Assembly (NCBI GenBank): GCA_964355675.1
Contig: CAYHEC010000014.1
Coordinates: 26,741 to 90,740, forward strand
DNA: 64,000 nt
Source: CAMBDS01 sp964355675
GTDB taxonomy: Bacteria > Electryoneota > AABM5-125-24 > Hatepunaeales > Hatepunaeaceae
Direction of reading: 5' to 3'
Part shown: in pieces, positions 7,753 to 17,563 of the stretch
Numbering within the stretch: position 1 is the first letter of the stretch
Layout: each line of letters starts with the position of its first letter
Notes under the pieces: model-generated
Told to the model about the DNA's origin: nothing
Database searches by the model: none
What the model saw: the letters and a program-made list of their open reading frames with translations, nothing else
Program-made: the position numbers and the translations under genes

Positions 7753-8664
7753 TTGAGTATTCATGTACCGGTCATGGTCGAGGAGGTTGCGCACTATCTT
7801 TTTGATAATAATGGGGTAAAATATCTCGATTGTACTTTTGGGGCTGGTGGACACACTGCTCACTTATTGGAAAAGGCGTCACGGCCGATCGAAGTATTTG
7901 GAATTGATCTCGACATAGACGCCGTTGCATCTGGGAAAGAGCGTTTCAAAGGATTCAAGAATGTGCAGATCGAGCATGGTGATTACGGATGTTTAGTAAA
8001 ATACGCAAAGCAATATGGTCTTCATGATCTTGATGGAATACTTGCCGATTTTGGGCAATCGTCGGATCAGTTAGCATCAAAGACGGTAGGTATGTCCTAT
8101 TCAAGCGATTCGAATCTCGATATGAGATATAATCGAACCAGTGGAATAACTGCCGAAGAGTTTCTGAATAATATAAACTACGACGACTTAAAGAGGTTAC
8201 TGAAAGATGTTGGACAAGAGAGTAACGCGGCTCGGTTAAGCAAAGCAATAATTCAGGCGAAGCCGTTGAAGACGACCAGCGATCTTGAGCGAGCAGTTAG
8301 ATCGGTAACCTTTTCTCATCAGCAAAATAAAGTTCTTTCCAAAGTTTTTATGGTAGTTAGAGTAGCTGTCAACGACGAGCTCGGTGCAATCGATAGATTT
8401 CTTCTGCAAGCGCCGGCCCTGTTAAAATCAGGCGGAAGGATATTGTGCATTTCTTTTGACTCGAATCAGGACAGGCGCGTAAAAAACTCATTTCGTTCTC
8501 TGGAAAATCCCTGTATTTGTCCGCCCCATCTCCCGGTTTGTGTCTGTAATCGTATTCCAACGATGAAGGTGCTGACTTCCCATGCCTTGAAACCGACCGA
8601 CAGTGAAATTGAATTGAACAAGCGTTGTCGAAGCGCCAAGTTGCGAATAGCAGAAAAAATATAA
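7753..8664 (+). CDS. rsmH: 16S rRNA (cytosine1402-N4)-methyltransferase RsmH (MraW)
   Basis: A 303-residue AdoMet-dependent methyltransferase that modifies C1402 in the ribosomal P site. It has HVPVMVEEV at the start, the AdoMet loop LDCTFGAGGHT near residue 25, ADFGQSSDQL near 97, NLDMRYN near 117, and the conserved C-terminal CICPPHLPVCVC. The usual DLGVSS.QLD and RGFSF motifs are noticeably diverged. An in-frame TGA at 7741 rules out upstream starts. Of the two TTG codons (7747 and 7753), the second fits the GAGG at 7742-7745 (7-base spacing), so I choose it. Confidence 0.93.
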   Translation: MSIHVPVMVEEVAHYLFDNNGVKYLDCTFGAGGHTAHLLEKASRPIEVFGIDLDIDAVASGKERFKGFKNVQIEHGDYGCLVKYAKQYGLHDLDGILADFGQSSDQLASKTVGMSYSSDSNLDMRYNRTSGITAEEFLNNINYDDLKRLLKDVGQESNAARLSKAIIQAKPLKTTSDLERAVRSVTFSHQQNKVLSKVFMVVRVAVNDELGAIDRFLLQAPALLKSGGRILCISFDSNQDRRVKNSFRSLENPCICPPHLPVCVCNRIPTMKVLTSHALKPTDSEIELNKRCRSAKLRIAEKI

Positions 8665-8769
8665 GACAGCAGACGATTACTCATTTATGAATCGTCTTTA
8701 CACGTAACACGGCCGTTCCGGCGGTTCTGAAGCATTGCCGGCGAGAGTCAGCGTTACCGACCTTCTTAT

Positions 8770-8789
8770 GGGCGATAAAAAGATCGCCC
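8770..8789. repeat. Small palindrome in the rsmH-ftsL gap
   Basis: GGGCGAT-AAAAAG-ATCGCCC. The 160-base gap otherwise holds further CCGGCG/CGCCGG words but no gene. Confidence 0.6.
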
Positions 8790-8824
8790 CTCCCCGGCAC
8801 TAAACAATTGCATGGAAGAAAGTT

Positions 8825-9232
8825 ATGACCTCTGCATCACTTGCTAACCCTCACCGAAAGATTAATCGCATGGCGGCTCCGCCGATATCGCGAACGCTTA
8901 AGAGTTTGCTTTGGGCAGTCCTCGTGACGACAGTTGCCATAGTCTGGGTCGCGAAAGGAGCTTGGGCAGAAAGAGTTTCACACCGTCAACTGACCCTTGA
9001 GAGAGAGCTCAAGGAGTTGGTTATCGAAGCGAATAATATAAAACAGCAACTTCTTCAATTATCTGAATTTGCGCGAGTTGAGACCGAAGCTCGCAGTAGG
9101 CTTGGAATGGAATTTCCCGCCAATCCCCCGGACAAAATATGGACTGAAACACCTGTCGAGCAGCCTCTGTTAGGGACGATGGCATTTTTCTCTCTTATCC
9201 AGCGAGAAGCACCATCATTCCGCCAACACTAA
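8825..9232 (+). CDS. ftsL: Cell division protein FtsL-like
   Basis: A 135-residue bitopic membrane protein: a short basic cytoplasmic tail, one transmembrane helix (about residues 26-46, LLWAVLVTTVAIVWVAKGAW), then a periplasmic coiled coil (about 50-90) with heptad-like leucines and the R..LG...P pattern (SRLGMEFP) typical of FtsL/DivIC. FtsL bridges FtsQ/FtsB and FtsW/FtsI in the divisome. FtsL sequences are poorly conserved, so the call rests on topology plus position between rsmH and ftsI. Its 3' end overlaps the probable start of ftsI. Confidence 0.82.
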   Translation: MTSASLANPHRKINRMAAPPISRTLKSLLWAVLVTTVAIVWVAKGAWAERVSHRQLTLERELKELVIEANNIKQQLLQLSEFARVETEARSRLGMEFPANPPDKIWTETPVEQPLLGTMAFFSLIQREAPSFRQH

Positions 9233-11319
9233 ACGGAACAGGCGAGGCTGGCCGACGCAGATTATCGCTCCTTACCGGACTCGTTCTGGTAGGAGCTTTT
9301 GCCGTCTTTATCAGGCTTGTCTGGCTACAGGTTGTAATAAGCAGTGATCTTACGCGAATAGCGGATGATCAGCACCACGCAAAGATACCAATCGAACCTC
9401 GCCGGGGTACAATATTTGATCGTAGTGGCAGACCACTAACCACAGATTTGGGCGATTACGTCACACTGGGCGTCAATCCTTCCCGCGTATTGAAACGAAA
9501 AGAACTTGCTACTGATCTCGCTCACGTAACACATCGCAAGGCAAGTTACTACTTGTCTCGGTTAAATCGAAACGCTCAGTTTGTTGTGCTGGAACGGAAA
9601 GTATCCCTCCAATCAGCGGATAAACTGGACAATAAAGGCTGGAGTCTTGTTCGACAGCCCGACACGAAGCGTTATTATCCCCATCATCAAATAGCAAGTC
9701 AACTTATTGGATTTACCGATATTGATCAGAATGGATTGTCGGGTATCGAACTTTCTTGTGATCCGCTTCTGAGAGGTGAAGCAGGTTGGCGAGTAGTGCA
9801 ACTCGATGTGCGAGGGCGATCCCACCTTGATGGAAGCCTTCCTTCTAAGCCTCCTATCGACGGTATCGACGTAGCCCTTACAATCGATCTGGCTATGCAA
9901 ACGATTGCAGGGGAAGAACTGGCGGCAACCTTCAAAGAGTCGAAAGCCGAGTCTGCCTCGGCGTTGATCCTTGACGTGAGGACGGGAGAGATACTTGCAA
10001 TGGCAACCATCCCCGGCTACGATCCCAATGAACCGGATGAATCACCCCAGGAACGTCAGAAAGTACGCATGGTCAACGATATGTATGAACCTGGAAGTAC
10101 TTTCAAATTGGTAGGATCAGCGCTCTTGTTAGAGAAGGGGTGGGTAAAACCCACCAGTAGAGTCGATGTGAGCGCTGGAAGAATAACGGTCGCTAACCAT
10201 GTTATCAATGATGCGCACAACCATGGTGTGATCGATTTCCGTGAGGTCGTATCTCTATCGTCAAACGTCGGTATGATAAAATTGACTCAAGACATCGCTC
10301 CTCAAGATCTTTATGATATGGTAGCTCGTTTTGGGTTTCTCAGTAAAACTGACATCGAAATCGAGGGTGAGGCTTCGGGGATACTCTCCAAACCGAAGAA
10401 TTGGAATGGTCTTACGAAGGCAAATTTGGTAATCGGTCAGGGAATTGCGGTCACAGGCTTGCAGATGGCGATGGCTTATGGAGCTGTTGCCAATGATGGA
10501 GTACTGATGCAACCGACCCTGTTAAAGGGTCGGTATGCGGTTGATCGCACGCTTGTCGAAGAACCGCCTCTGGAGGTTAGACGGGTAATTTCGAGCGCAA
10601 CAGCTCATACTTTGACCAGCTTTTTCGTCGATGTGGTGGAAAAGGGAACGGCGCAGCGAGCTAAAATTGAGGGCGTAAAAGTAGCGGGGAAAACCGGAAC
10701 AGCGCAGAAAATCAAACCGGATGGAGGTTACTATAAAGATAGATTTGTCAGTAGCTTCATTGGGTATTTTCCAGCAGAAAATCCGAAATACCTGATCGAA
10801 GTAGTTCTGGATGATCCACGCGGCGATAATCATCAAGGCGGCCAGATTGCCGCCCCGGCATTTAAAAAAATCGCCGAGAGAATTATTGGTCTTAATCCTC
10901 AATTGAGAAAGGGTGGGCGGAAACTGGGAAACGCCTCGAATAGCGCTGATTACGTAGTAGTTCCCGAAGTGAGAAATGGATCATTAGAGTCTGCTCTAAA
11001 GATTCTTGATAAAAAGGGACTTAGCTTTGGAAAGCATGGAACTGGAGAATTGGTCATCGATCAATCTCCTGTCAGTGGGGTGAAAGCGAAGAAGGGCGAT
11101 ATTGTTGAGCTTATCCTGGGACCATCCAAACGCAACCGTGGCAGTCAGGTAGTCGTCCCTTATTTAACCGGTTTATCGCTTAGGGAAGCGTTGCGAAAAG
11201 GTAGCGAAGCAGGCTTGATCGTTCAGATCAAAGGTTCCGGGCGGGTAGTAAGGCAGGCTCCAGCCTCCGGATCGCGCGCGGTGGTGGGTGACGTCTTGAC
11301 ATTGATAGCTGAGGGGTGA
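9217..11319 (+). CDS. ftsI: Penicillin-binding protein FtsI (PBP3-like), two PASTA domains, probable AUU start
   Basis: A septal transpeptidase of about 700 residues. In frame from the upstream stop (9145), it has a basic stretch GRRR, a transmembrane helix LSLLTGLVLVGAFAVFIRLVW, the PBP dimerisation domain (IEPRRGTIFDRSG), and the transpeptidase with SXXK PGSTFK, SSN SLSSNVG and KTGT AGKTGTAQ, then two PASTA domains (DYVVVPEVRNG and SQVVVPYLTG). There is no ATG, GTG or TTG between the stop and the membrane helix. The first conventional start (TTG 9448) would remove the membrane anchor and part of the dimerisation domain. ATT at 9217, 7 bases after AGCGAGAAG, or ATC at 9214, best fits a start overlapping ftsL. 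The product is certain; the start is inferred. Confidence 0.9.
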   Translation: MPPTLNGTGEAGRRRLSLLTGLVLVGAFAVFIRLVWLQVVISSDLTRIADDQHHAKIPIEPRRGTIFDRSGRPLTTDLGDYVTLGVNPSRVLKRKELATDLAHVTHRKASYYLSRLNRNAQFVVLERKVSLQSADKLDNKGWSLVRQPDTKRYYPHHQIASQLIGFTDIDQNGLSGIELSCDPLLRGEAGWRVVQLDVRGRSHLDGSLPSKPPIDGIDVALTIDLAMQTIAGEELAATFKESKAESASALILDVRTGEILAMATIPGYDPNEPDESPQERQKVRMVNDMYEPGSTFKLVGSALLLEKGWVKPTSRVDVSAGRITVANHVINDAHNHGVIDFREVVSLSSNVGMIKLTQDIAPQDLYDMVARFGFLSKTDIEIEGEASGILSKPKNWNGLTKANLVIGQGIAVTGLQMAMAYGAVANDGVLMQPTLLKGRYAVDRTLVEEPPLEVRRVISSATAHTLTSFFVDVVEKGTAQRAKIEGVKVAGKTGTAQKIKPDGGYYKDRFVSSFIGYFPAENPKYLIEVVLDDPRGDNHQGGQIAAPAFKKIAERIIGLNPQLRKGGRKLGNASNSADYVVVPEVRNGSLESALKILDKKGLSFGKHGTGELVIDQSPVSGVKAKKGDIVELILGPSKRNRGSQVVVPYLTGLSLREALRKGSEAGLIVQIKGSGRVVRQAPASGSRAVVGDVLTLIAEG

Positions 11320-11325
11320 CCTAAA

Positions 11326-12822
11326 GTGTCTGGAATTCCAACCATTGAGTTGATCGACAAACTCAGACCGCTATCAATTTCCGGGGACTTGCCTGCCGCA
11401 GTGACAGGAATTACTCAAGACTCCAGACGTGTAAGGAAAGGTTTTATCTTTGCCGCTCGGTTGGGAGGAAAAGCCGCTGGAATCGATTACCTGAATCAGG
11501 CGCGCAATAACGGTGCGGCGATGCTGATGATCGAAGGTGAAGCGCCAATCGACGCCAACATCCCATGGATAAAAGTCGATCGATTCCGTTCGGCGCTTGT
11601 AACGGCATCAAAAGAAATCTACAGAGATCCATCGAAAAGGCTTGGACTGTACGGGGTCACTGGAACCAACGGAAAAACTTCAACGGTTCATCTACTTAGA
11701 TCGATTTATGAATCTGCGGGCGCAAAGTGTGCGATGCTCTCGACGGTTGGTTACTGGACCGGGGAAGAAACTCAAGAAGCGCCCCTGACAACCCCTGATA
11801 TCGATCAGTCAAGCTCACTTCTTTATGAAGCGGCGAGTACTGGAGCTTTATACGCGACTATGGAAGTATCTTCGCATGCTCTTGATCAAGGAAGAGTTAG
11901 GGGACTGACATTTGCTGGAGCCGGGTTCACAAATCTCAGCGTCGATCATCTCGACTATCATGGAAATCTGATCGAATACTCAATTGCCAAGGAACGCCTA
12001 TTTCGGTCTCTACCGCTCACCTCATCGGCCGCTGTCAATATCGACAGCAGTTGGGGTTGCAGGATGGTAAGGGCATGTTGGAGTCCAGTGATAACGGTTG
12101 GCGGCGGAGATTCGGGCGCGGAATTGCGAGTAAGTTTGATCAATCATTCTGTTACCGGTGGAACCTACCAAATCGAATGGAACGAAAAGAAATTCGAAAT
12201 AGAAACGCCGCTTGTCGGCGTTTATCAGGGAGAGAATATAGCGCTCGCCGCGGCAATGGCTTTTACCCAAGGTATCGACATCGCAACGGTTGTTAGGGGA
12301 ATTTCGCGGCTTAAAGCTGTTCCGGGTAGAATGGAAGCGGTGACTTGCGGGCAACCATTTTCAGTTTTCGTCGATTATGCTCATACTCCTGATGCACTCA
12401 GGAAGGCAATCACATCCTTGAGACACTTAACCAGTGGTAAAATATTGGTGTTGTTTGGTTGCGGAGGAGATCGCGACAGGTCAAAACGACCACAAATGGG
12501 GAAGATAGCCGCTGAGGGTGCTGATCGAGTTTTTATTACCAGCGACAACCCCAGAACCGAAGAACCGACTGCGATAACATCAGAAATTTTCAATGGAGTA
12601 GAAGCGGTTCATGCTCCCAAAGTAACAATTATTGTCGATCGAGGTGAAGCAACTCTCGCCATTATTAAGGCGGCAAAAGCAGGGGATATCGTCCTGCTGG
12701 CTGGGAAGGGTTCTGAATGGTATCAAGAGGTTAATGGCGTGCGTCAAGCTTATGATGATCGTTTGATTGCCTCGGAAGTCCTGTGGCAACTTGGCTATAA
12801 AGAAGGGGACAAGCGATCATGA
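11326..12822 (+). CDS. murE: UDP-MurNAc-tripeptide ligase MurE (meso-DAP adding)
   Basis: A 498-residue Mur ligase adding the third peptide residue to UDP-MurNAc-L-Ala-D-Glu in the cytoplasm. It has the MurE N-terminal motif GITQDSRRV (about 28-36), ATP loop GVTGTNGKTST (about 109-119), VSSHALDQGR near 188 and FVDYAHTPDAL near 350. The motif SDNPRTEEP near 406 carries the DNPR signature of meso-diaminopimelate-specific enzymes, as opposed to the lysine-adding D(D/N)P(N/A) types. It starts with GTG at 11326, six bases after the ftsI stop, with GAGGGG across the junction. It overlaps mraY by four bases. No murF follows, which is unusual. Confidence 0.95.
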   Translation: MSGIPTIELIDKLRPLSISGDLPAAVTGITQDSRRVRKGFIFAARLGGKAAGIDYLNQARNNGAAMLMIEGEAPIDANIPWIKVDRFRSALVTASKEIYRDPSKRLGLYGVTGTNGKTSTVHLLRSIYESAGAKCAMLSTVGYWTGEETQEAPLTTPDIDQSSSLLYEAASTGALYATMEVSSHALDQGRVRGLTFAGAGFTNLSVDHLDYHGNLIEYSIAKERLFRSLPLTSSAAVNIDSSWGCRMVRACWSPVITVGGGDSGAELRVSLINHSVTGGTYQIEWNEKKFEIETPLVGVYQGENIALAAAMAFTQGIDIATVVRGISRLKAVPGRMEAVTCGQPFSVFVDYAHTPDALRKAITSLRHLTSGKILVLFGCGGDRDRSKRPQMGKIAAEGADRVFITSDNPRTEEPTAITSEIFNGVEAVHAPKVTIIVDRGEATLAIIKAAKAGDIVLLAGKGSEWYQEVNGVRQAYDDRLIASEVLWQLGYKEGDKRS

Positions 12823-13949
12823 TGTACCATCTTCTGGTCCCGTTAAGCGATTTGATTTCAGGATTTAATTTATTCAGATACATTACTTTTCGAGCCGGAT
12901 TGGCGGCGGTTACAGCTTTGTTGGTTTCGTTCTTTGTTGGGCCATTTATCGTCAGGAAGTTGAATCGAATGGGTGCGGTCGAGGAGATTCGCACAGATGG
13001 CCCCCAGACCCATCTAATCAAAGCCGGAACGCCGACGATGGGTGGTATCATCATCCTGACGTCTCTGTTGACAGGAACACTTTTATTCGCACGTTTGGAT
13101 CTTCCGCATATCTGGGTGGTAGTTGGGGCGACCATCTGGATGGGGGTTGTCGGATTTATTGATGACTGGCTTAAGGCTCGCACCAATAAGAAGGGACTGG
13201 TTCCGCGATATAAACTTGCCGGACAACTGAGCTTGGGTCTGATTATAGGAAGTCTGATCCTCTATTACCCAGAGATGTTTTCGCAACAGATGGCCAATCA
13301 TAGTACGGAATCGACTCTTCCATTTTTGAAGAACAGCCAGCTTGAATGGGCATTCTTCGGCATCGGATTATTCTTTGTTTTGCTGGTAATGCTTATGGTA
13401 ACGGGTTTTAGTAACGCGGTTAACCTGACCGACGGTCTGGATGGGCTGGCGATTGGTATCGTAGGCATTATCGCAGTTGGATTAGGAATCATCGCCTATA
13501 TCACCGGTCATGCTATCTACAGCAGTTATCTCAACATAATTTATCTTCCAGGCTCGGGGGAGATTGCCGTGTACTGCGCGGCGTTGGTGGGTGCGGCGCT
13601 GGGATTTTTATGGGTAAATGCTCATCCGGCGCAGGTAATTATGGGTGATACCGGCGCATTGGCTCTTGGTGCGGGGCTGGCAACGGTGGCTATTCTAATA
13701 AAGAAAGAGTTGTTTCTACTGATGCTGGGCGGGATTCCCGTGGCCGAAGTTGCATCGGTAATGATCCAACGTTATTACTTCAAATATACTCGAATGCGGT
13801 TTGGTGAAGGCAGGCGAGTGTTCCGCATGGCTCCGCTTCATCATCATTTCGAACTTAAGGGATGGCCAGAATCACAGGTAGTTGTCAGATTTTGGATCAT
13901 TGGTATTCTATTGCTGTTTCTAACTATGACAACATTTAAGGTGCGCTGA
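12819..13949 (+). CDS. mraY: Phospho-MurNAc-pentapeptide transferase MraY
   Basis: A 376-residue polytopic membrane enzyme making lipid I from UDP-MurNAc-pentapeptide and undecaprenyl phosphate. Signatures include the GTPTMGG loop near residue 69, DDWLK near 113, NLTDGLDGLAIG near 200, MGDTGALALG near 275 and the HHHFELKGWPE cytoplasmic loop near 342. About ten hydrophobic helices can be counted. It starts in an ATGATG context overlapping the murE stop and ends by overlapping the murD start, so translation is probably coupled on both sides. Confidence 0.97.
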   Translation: MMYHLLVPLSDLISGFNLFRYITFRAGLAAVTALLVSFFVGPFIVRKLNRMGAVEEIRTDGPQTHLIKAGTPTMGGIIILTSLLTGTLLFARLDLPHIWVVVGATIWMGVVGFIDDWLKARTNKKGLVPRYKLAGQLSLGLIIGSLILYYPEMFSQQMANHSTESTLPFLKNSQLEWAFFGIGLFFVLLVMLMVTGFSNAVNLTDGLDGLAIGIVGIIAVGLGIIAYITGHAIYSSYLNIIYLPGSGEIAVYCAALVGAALGFLWVNAHPAQVIMGDTGALALGAGLATVAILIKKELFLLMLGGIPVAEVASVMIQRYYFKYTRMRFGEGRRVFRMAPLHHHFELKGWPESQVVVRFWIIGILLLFLTMTTFKVR

Positions 13950-15292
13950 TGAATTCCCGGCGTGCTCATGTATTTGGTTTAGGAGTAACCGGACATGCGG
14001 TAGTCGATTGGCTTCTGAGGAATGGCTGGATGGTTATCGTCTCAGACGATATGGTTTCTGAAAGGTTAGAAATCTTAGCCGGCGAATTGAAAGGATTTGG
14101 CGCAGAAGTTTTATTGGGAGGCCATCGGGGAGCGCTTCATAGACCGGTCGATTTAGTTGTTCTCAGTCCTGGCATTTCACCAGCTACTCCGGCGGTACAA
14201 GAGCGCATCAGACAGGGTGCTGAAGTGATCGGTGAGATCGAGTTGGGCTGGAGAAATTCACGAGGAACATTTGCCGCAATAACGGGGGCTAATGGAAAAT
14301 CAACGACAACGGCTCTTCTGGGAGAGATATTTCAACAGAGTGGCCGACAGTCATTTACGGTTGGGAATATTGGCAAGCCATTGATCGAGATTGCAGAAAG
14401 CACAAATGACAACAGTTTGATTTCCTTGGAAGTATCGAGTTATCAACTTGAGACGATTATCAATTTCCGGCCACAGGTTGCGGCACTTCTAAACATCACT
14501 CCCGATCATCTTGAGCGACATGGCAGTTTCGAAGGATACAGCCGTGCGAAATCGAAGATCTGGCAGAATCAAACCGAATCAGACTGGCTGGTTTTCAACG
14601 CTGACGACCCAACTGTAGTTAAGCTGACGCAGACTGCAAGGTCGGGGAAGGCGCCATTTTCATTAGAAGGACCCTTAACGTTTGGTGGGTGGATCGAACG
14701 GGATGAGTTTGTCTTCAAGCTTTCAGGGCAAGAAATATTCAGGCTGTCGCATGATCTTTCCTCATTGCCGGGACGCCATAATGAAGCCAATATTCTCGCG
14801 GCAGTTTTGATGGCGAAGTTATGTGGAGTGTCAAACGACGCGGTCGCCGAAGGAATAAAGTCGTTTAAAGGATTAGCACACCGTCTTGAGTTTATCAGGG
14901 AGTTGGACGGAGTGACTTATATAAATGACAGCAAAGCGACCAACATCGATGCCGGAAGATGGGCGCTTGAAGCCACGAAAGCTCCGGTGATACTTCTTGC
15001 TGGCGGTCGCCCTAAAAAGGGTGGTTTCAAAGAGATACGCAAATCAATTTCTGGTAAAGTTAAAATAATAGTGACGTTTGGGGAGGGAGCCTCTGAAATT
15101 GAGCATGATCTGAGTGATCTGGTTGAAACAAAGCAGGCAGAGGATATTGCTTCTGCATTGGCAGTTGCCCGGCAGAACTCTAACAGGGGCGATACGATAT
15201 TGTTGTCGCCGCTTTGCGCATCCTTCGATCAGTTCAAGAGTTTCGAACATCGTGGTGATGTCTTTCGACAGCTTGTCTGGGACTTGAAATGA
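13949..15292 (+). CDS. murD: UDP-MurNAc-L-Ala-D-Glu ligase MurD
   Basis: A 447-residue Mur ligase adding D-glutamate. It has an N-terminal Rossmann start AHVFGLGVTGHAVVDWL, ATP loop ITGANGKSTTTALL (about 111-124), LEVSSYQLE near 172, NITPDHLERHG near 190, the Mur signature FKGLAHRLEFI near 310 and YINDSKATN near 328. Length and order are normal. The start ATG shares its first base with the last base of the mraY stop, and the stop overlaps the ftsW ATG by four bases. Confidence 0.96.
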   Translation: MNSRRAHVFGLGVTGHAVVDWLLRNGWMVIVSDDMVSERLEILAGELKGFGAEVLLGGHRGALHRPVDLVVLSPGISPATPAVQERIRQGAEVIGEIELGWRNSRGTFAAITGANGKSTTTALLGEIFQQSGRQSFTVGNIGKPLIEIAESTNDNSLISLEVSSYQLETIINFRPQVAALLNITPDHLERHGSFEGYSRAKSKIWQNQTESDWLVFNADDPTVVKLTQTARSGKAPFSLEGPLTFGGWIERDEFVFKLSGQEIFRLSHDLSSLPGRHNEANILAAVLMAKLCGVSNDAVAEGIKSFKGLAHRLEFIRELDGVTYINDSKATNIDAGRWALEATKAPVILLAGGRPKKGGFKEIRKSISGKVKIIVTFGEGASEIEHDLSDLVETKQAEDIASALAVARQNSNRGDTILLSPLCASFDQFKSFEHRGDVFRQLVWDLK

Positions 15293-16464
15293 GAATGTTC
15301 TTAAAACGAAACAATGAAATTACGCCTCTTTATGGATGGAAGGGAAATCCGCGTGAGACAACGGTTCCGGGCGATCGGGCTCTGTGGTTACTTCCAACTT
15401 TTCTAACGTTCTTTGGTTTGGTAATGGTCTATTCGGCAACATTTTATGTTTCTGAAGAAAGACATGCTTCTGACTGGTACTATTTGGTCAGGCAGACCGG
15501 GTTGGTCATTTTGGGCTTCACGGCATTATTCGGTGGAATGATGATCGATGTGCATACGTATCGAAAGTATGCTAAAATTGCTATACTTGGCGTAATTATG
15601 CTGATGATTTTGCAGTCTGCATTTGCGCCTCTGGTCAAAGCGACTCGGCGTTGGATACCGTTTTTAGGATTGACCCTGCAAACTTCGGAATTGGCAAGAA
15701 TTATTGTCATCATTTTTATAGCCAGATTGCTCTCTGATGACGTCACGTTAGGGCATAGAATAAATGTTCGATTGATGAAGACACTCATACCGGTTGGGAT
15801 GGTGGTGGGGCTGACATTTCTGCAGAGAGATCTATCCGGTGCGGCGATGATTGCCGCTTTGGTAGCGCTGGTGCTCTTTCTTGCAGGGCTCGAAAAGAAA
15901 CAGTTCTGGGCTATTACGGGTGGTGTAATAGCAGTGACTTTGACAGCGGCGATGATACTCGATTACACTCGAAAGCGTATCATTGGATTTGTTAATTTTT
16001 TCCTCAATTTCGACGCTTCCTCAATCTCAGACGAAAATTACCAAAGTTTTCAGTCGATGATCGGATTTGGGCGGGGCGGAATATTTGGGGCAGGGCTGGG
16101 GCAGGGAAAACAAAAAATGGCATTTCTGCCGGAGCTTCACACCGATTTCATATTTTCGAATGTCGGAGAAGAGTTAGGTCTTTGGGGCGCGGTTGCTGTA
16201 CTTATTGCATTTGTAATACTATACCTAAAATCATTGAATATACTTAAACTGCAAACGGATCGATTTTGTTTCTTATTCGGAAGTGGTTTGATTGCGTCAC
16301 TGCTCATGTTCGCGCTCGTACACATGGCGGTGACCGTAGGAATTATTCCTGTTACGGGGCTGCCGCTGCCCTTCATCAGTAACGGGGGATCATCGCTGAT
16401 TATTTCGCTGTGGAGTATGGGAGTGCTGTGGCAGCTTTCGCGGCGTGTAGCCTCCTTTGAGTAA
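15289..16464 (+). CDS. ftsW: SEDS-family peptidoglycan glycosyltransferase FtsW
   Basis: A 391-residue membrane protein with around ten transmembrane helices, the septal peptidoglycan polymerase acting with FtsI. Family features are the early LVMVYSATF, LQRDLSGAAM near 180 (the helix with the catalytic Asp), GAGLGQGKQKMAFLPELHTDFIF near 265 (longer than usual but conserved) and the C-terminal TGLPLPFISNGGSSL near 360. The position between murD and murG is canonical for ftsW rather than rodA. It overlaps both neighbours. Confidence 0.96.
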   Translation: MRMFLKRNNEITPLYGWKGNPRETTVPGDRALWLLPTFLTFFGLVMVYSATFYVSEERHASDWYYLVRQTGLVILGFTALFGGMMIDVHTYRKYAKIAILGVIMLMILQSAFAPLVKATRRWIPFLGLTLQTSELARIIVIIFIARLLSDDVTLGHRINVRLMKTLIPVGMVVGLTFLQRDLSGAAMIAALVALVLFLAGLEKKQFWAITGGVIAVTLTAAMILDYTRKRIIGFVNFFLNFDASSISDENYQSFQSMIGFGRGGIFGAGLGQGKQKMAFLPELHTDFIFSNVGEELGLWGAVAVLIAFVILYLKSLNILKLQTDRFCFLFGSGLIASLLMFALVHMAVTVGIIPVTGLPLPFISNGGSSLIISLWSMGVLWQLSRRVASFE

Positions 16465-17563
16465 GGATTTTACTGTTGCGCTGTGTGGAGGGGGTACTGG
16501 CGGACATGTCATGCCGGCGCTGGCAGTCGGACGAGAAATTCTAAAACAGGCGCCGAATGCAAGGCTTATCTACATCGGTAACCGCGAAAGTCTTGAGGAG
16601 AGACAAGCAAAATTGGCAGGAATTGATTTTTATCCTGTCTCGATCAAGCCTCTCCGTCGTGGGGTAGTGTTTCCAAATATAAAAGTGCCTGTGCTGGCGG
16701 TGTTATCGATAATTGAAGCGCGTAAAATTCTGAAAAAAAATAATGTAAAAATTGTCTTTGGAAGCGGTGGATTTTCCTCCTGGCCAGCATGTGCCGCGGC
16801 GAGATTTGGAGGGGTGCCCTATTTTCTGACAGATGGTAATGCTTATCCGGGGCTGGTGACAAGGCTTTTGGGCAGGAATGCTACTCGTATCTATGTCACC
16901 TTCGAAGAGACAAAATCTTACTTCAGAAATAATTCGGGGAATTTTCTATTGACGGGATTTCCAGTATCAGACGCTTTGGGCAAGCTTTCCAAAGAAGATG
17001 CACGGATTAGCCTCGGTCTCGACCCAGATAGAATTACCATCCTGACAACCGGTGGAAGTGGAGGGGCTCGCACGATCAACCAAGCGCTTGCACAGACAAA
17101 AGATCGACTTCTCGAAAAGGGTTATAACCTGATTTGGCAGACAGGCAAATTGTGGGACGTCGAAAAGGAAGTATCAACGGGAATGACGGGAAGGTTAATG
17201 ATCGAAAAATTTCTCGATCCGGCTCGAATGGCAGTGGCAATCTCAGCCGCCGATCTGGCGATCACTCGTTGTGGGATCATGACTCTCTCGGAATTAGCTG
17301 TTGCGGGTCTTCCGGCAATACTTGTTCCCTTTCCTTACTCGGCAGAGGGACATCAGGAAGCAAATGCTCTTGCGGTTGAGGGTGGCGGAGGCGGAACTAT
17401 GATCAGAGACAACGAATTAACATCCGAAAAGTTATTGCAAATAATAGCAGATTCATTAGTGACGTGTCGATTGAAATCAATGGCAGAGGGTATAAGGAAG
17501 TTTGCCAAGCCAGATGCGACAAGACGAATTGTGACAGATATGCTCGAGACGATAAATGCTTGA
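16457..17563 (+). CDS. murG: UDP-GlcNAc:lipid I GlcNAc-transferase MurG
   Basis: A 368-residue peripheral membrane GT28 enzyme converting lipid I to lipid II. The N-terminal lipid-binding loop is CGGGTGGHVMPALA (about 10-23), a second Gly-rich loop GSGGFSSWPA lies near 100, and GGSGGARTIN near 196 begins the C-terminal UDP-GlcNAc half. ITRCGIMTLSELAVAG.PAILVPFP near 270 is the nucleotide-sugar site, with RCGIMT in place of the more common R(A/S)GA.T. It starts with TTG at 16457 inside the ftsW tail (8-base overlap). Confidence 0.96.
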   Translation: MSKDFTVALCGGGTGGHVMPALAVGREILKQAPNARLIYIGNRESLEERQAKLAGIDFYPVSIKPLRRGVVFPNIKVPVLAVLSIIEARKILKKNNVKIVFGSGGFSSWPACAAARFGGVPYFLTDGNAYPGLVTRLLGRNATRIYVTFEETKSYFRNNSGNFLLTGFPVSDALGKLSKEDARISLGLDPDRITILTTGGSGGARTINQALAQTKDRLLEKGYNLIWQTGKLWDVEKEVSTGMTGRLMIEKFLDPARMAVAISAADLAITRCGIMTLSELAVAGLPAILVPFPYSAEGHQEANALAVEGGGGGTMIRDNELTSEKLLQIIADSLVTCRLKSMAEGIRKFAKPDATRRIVTDMLETINA

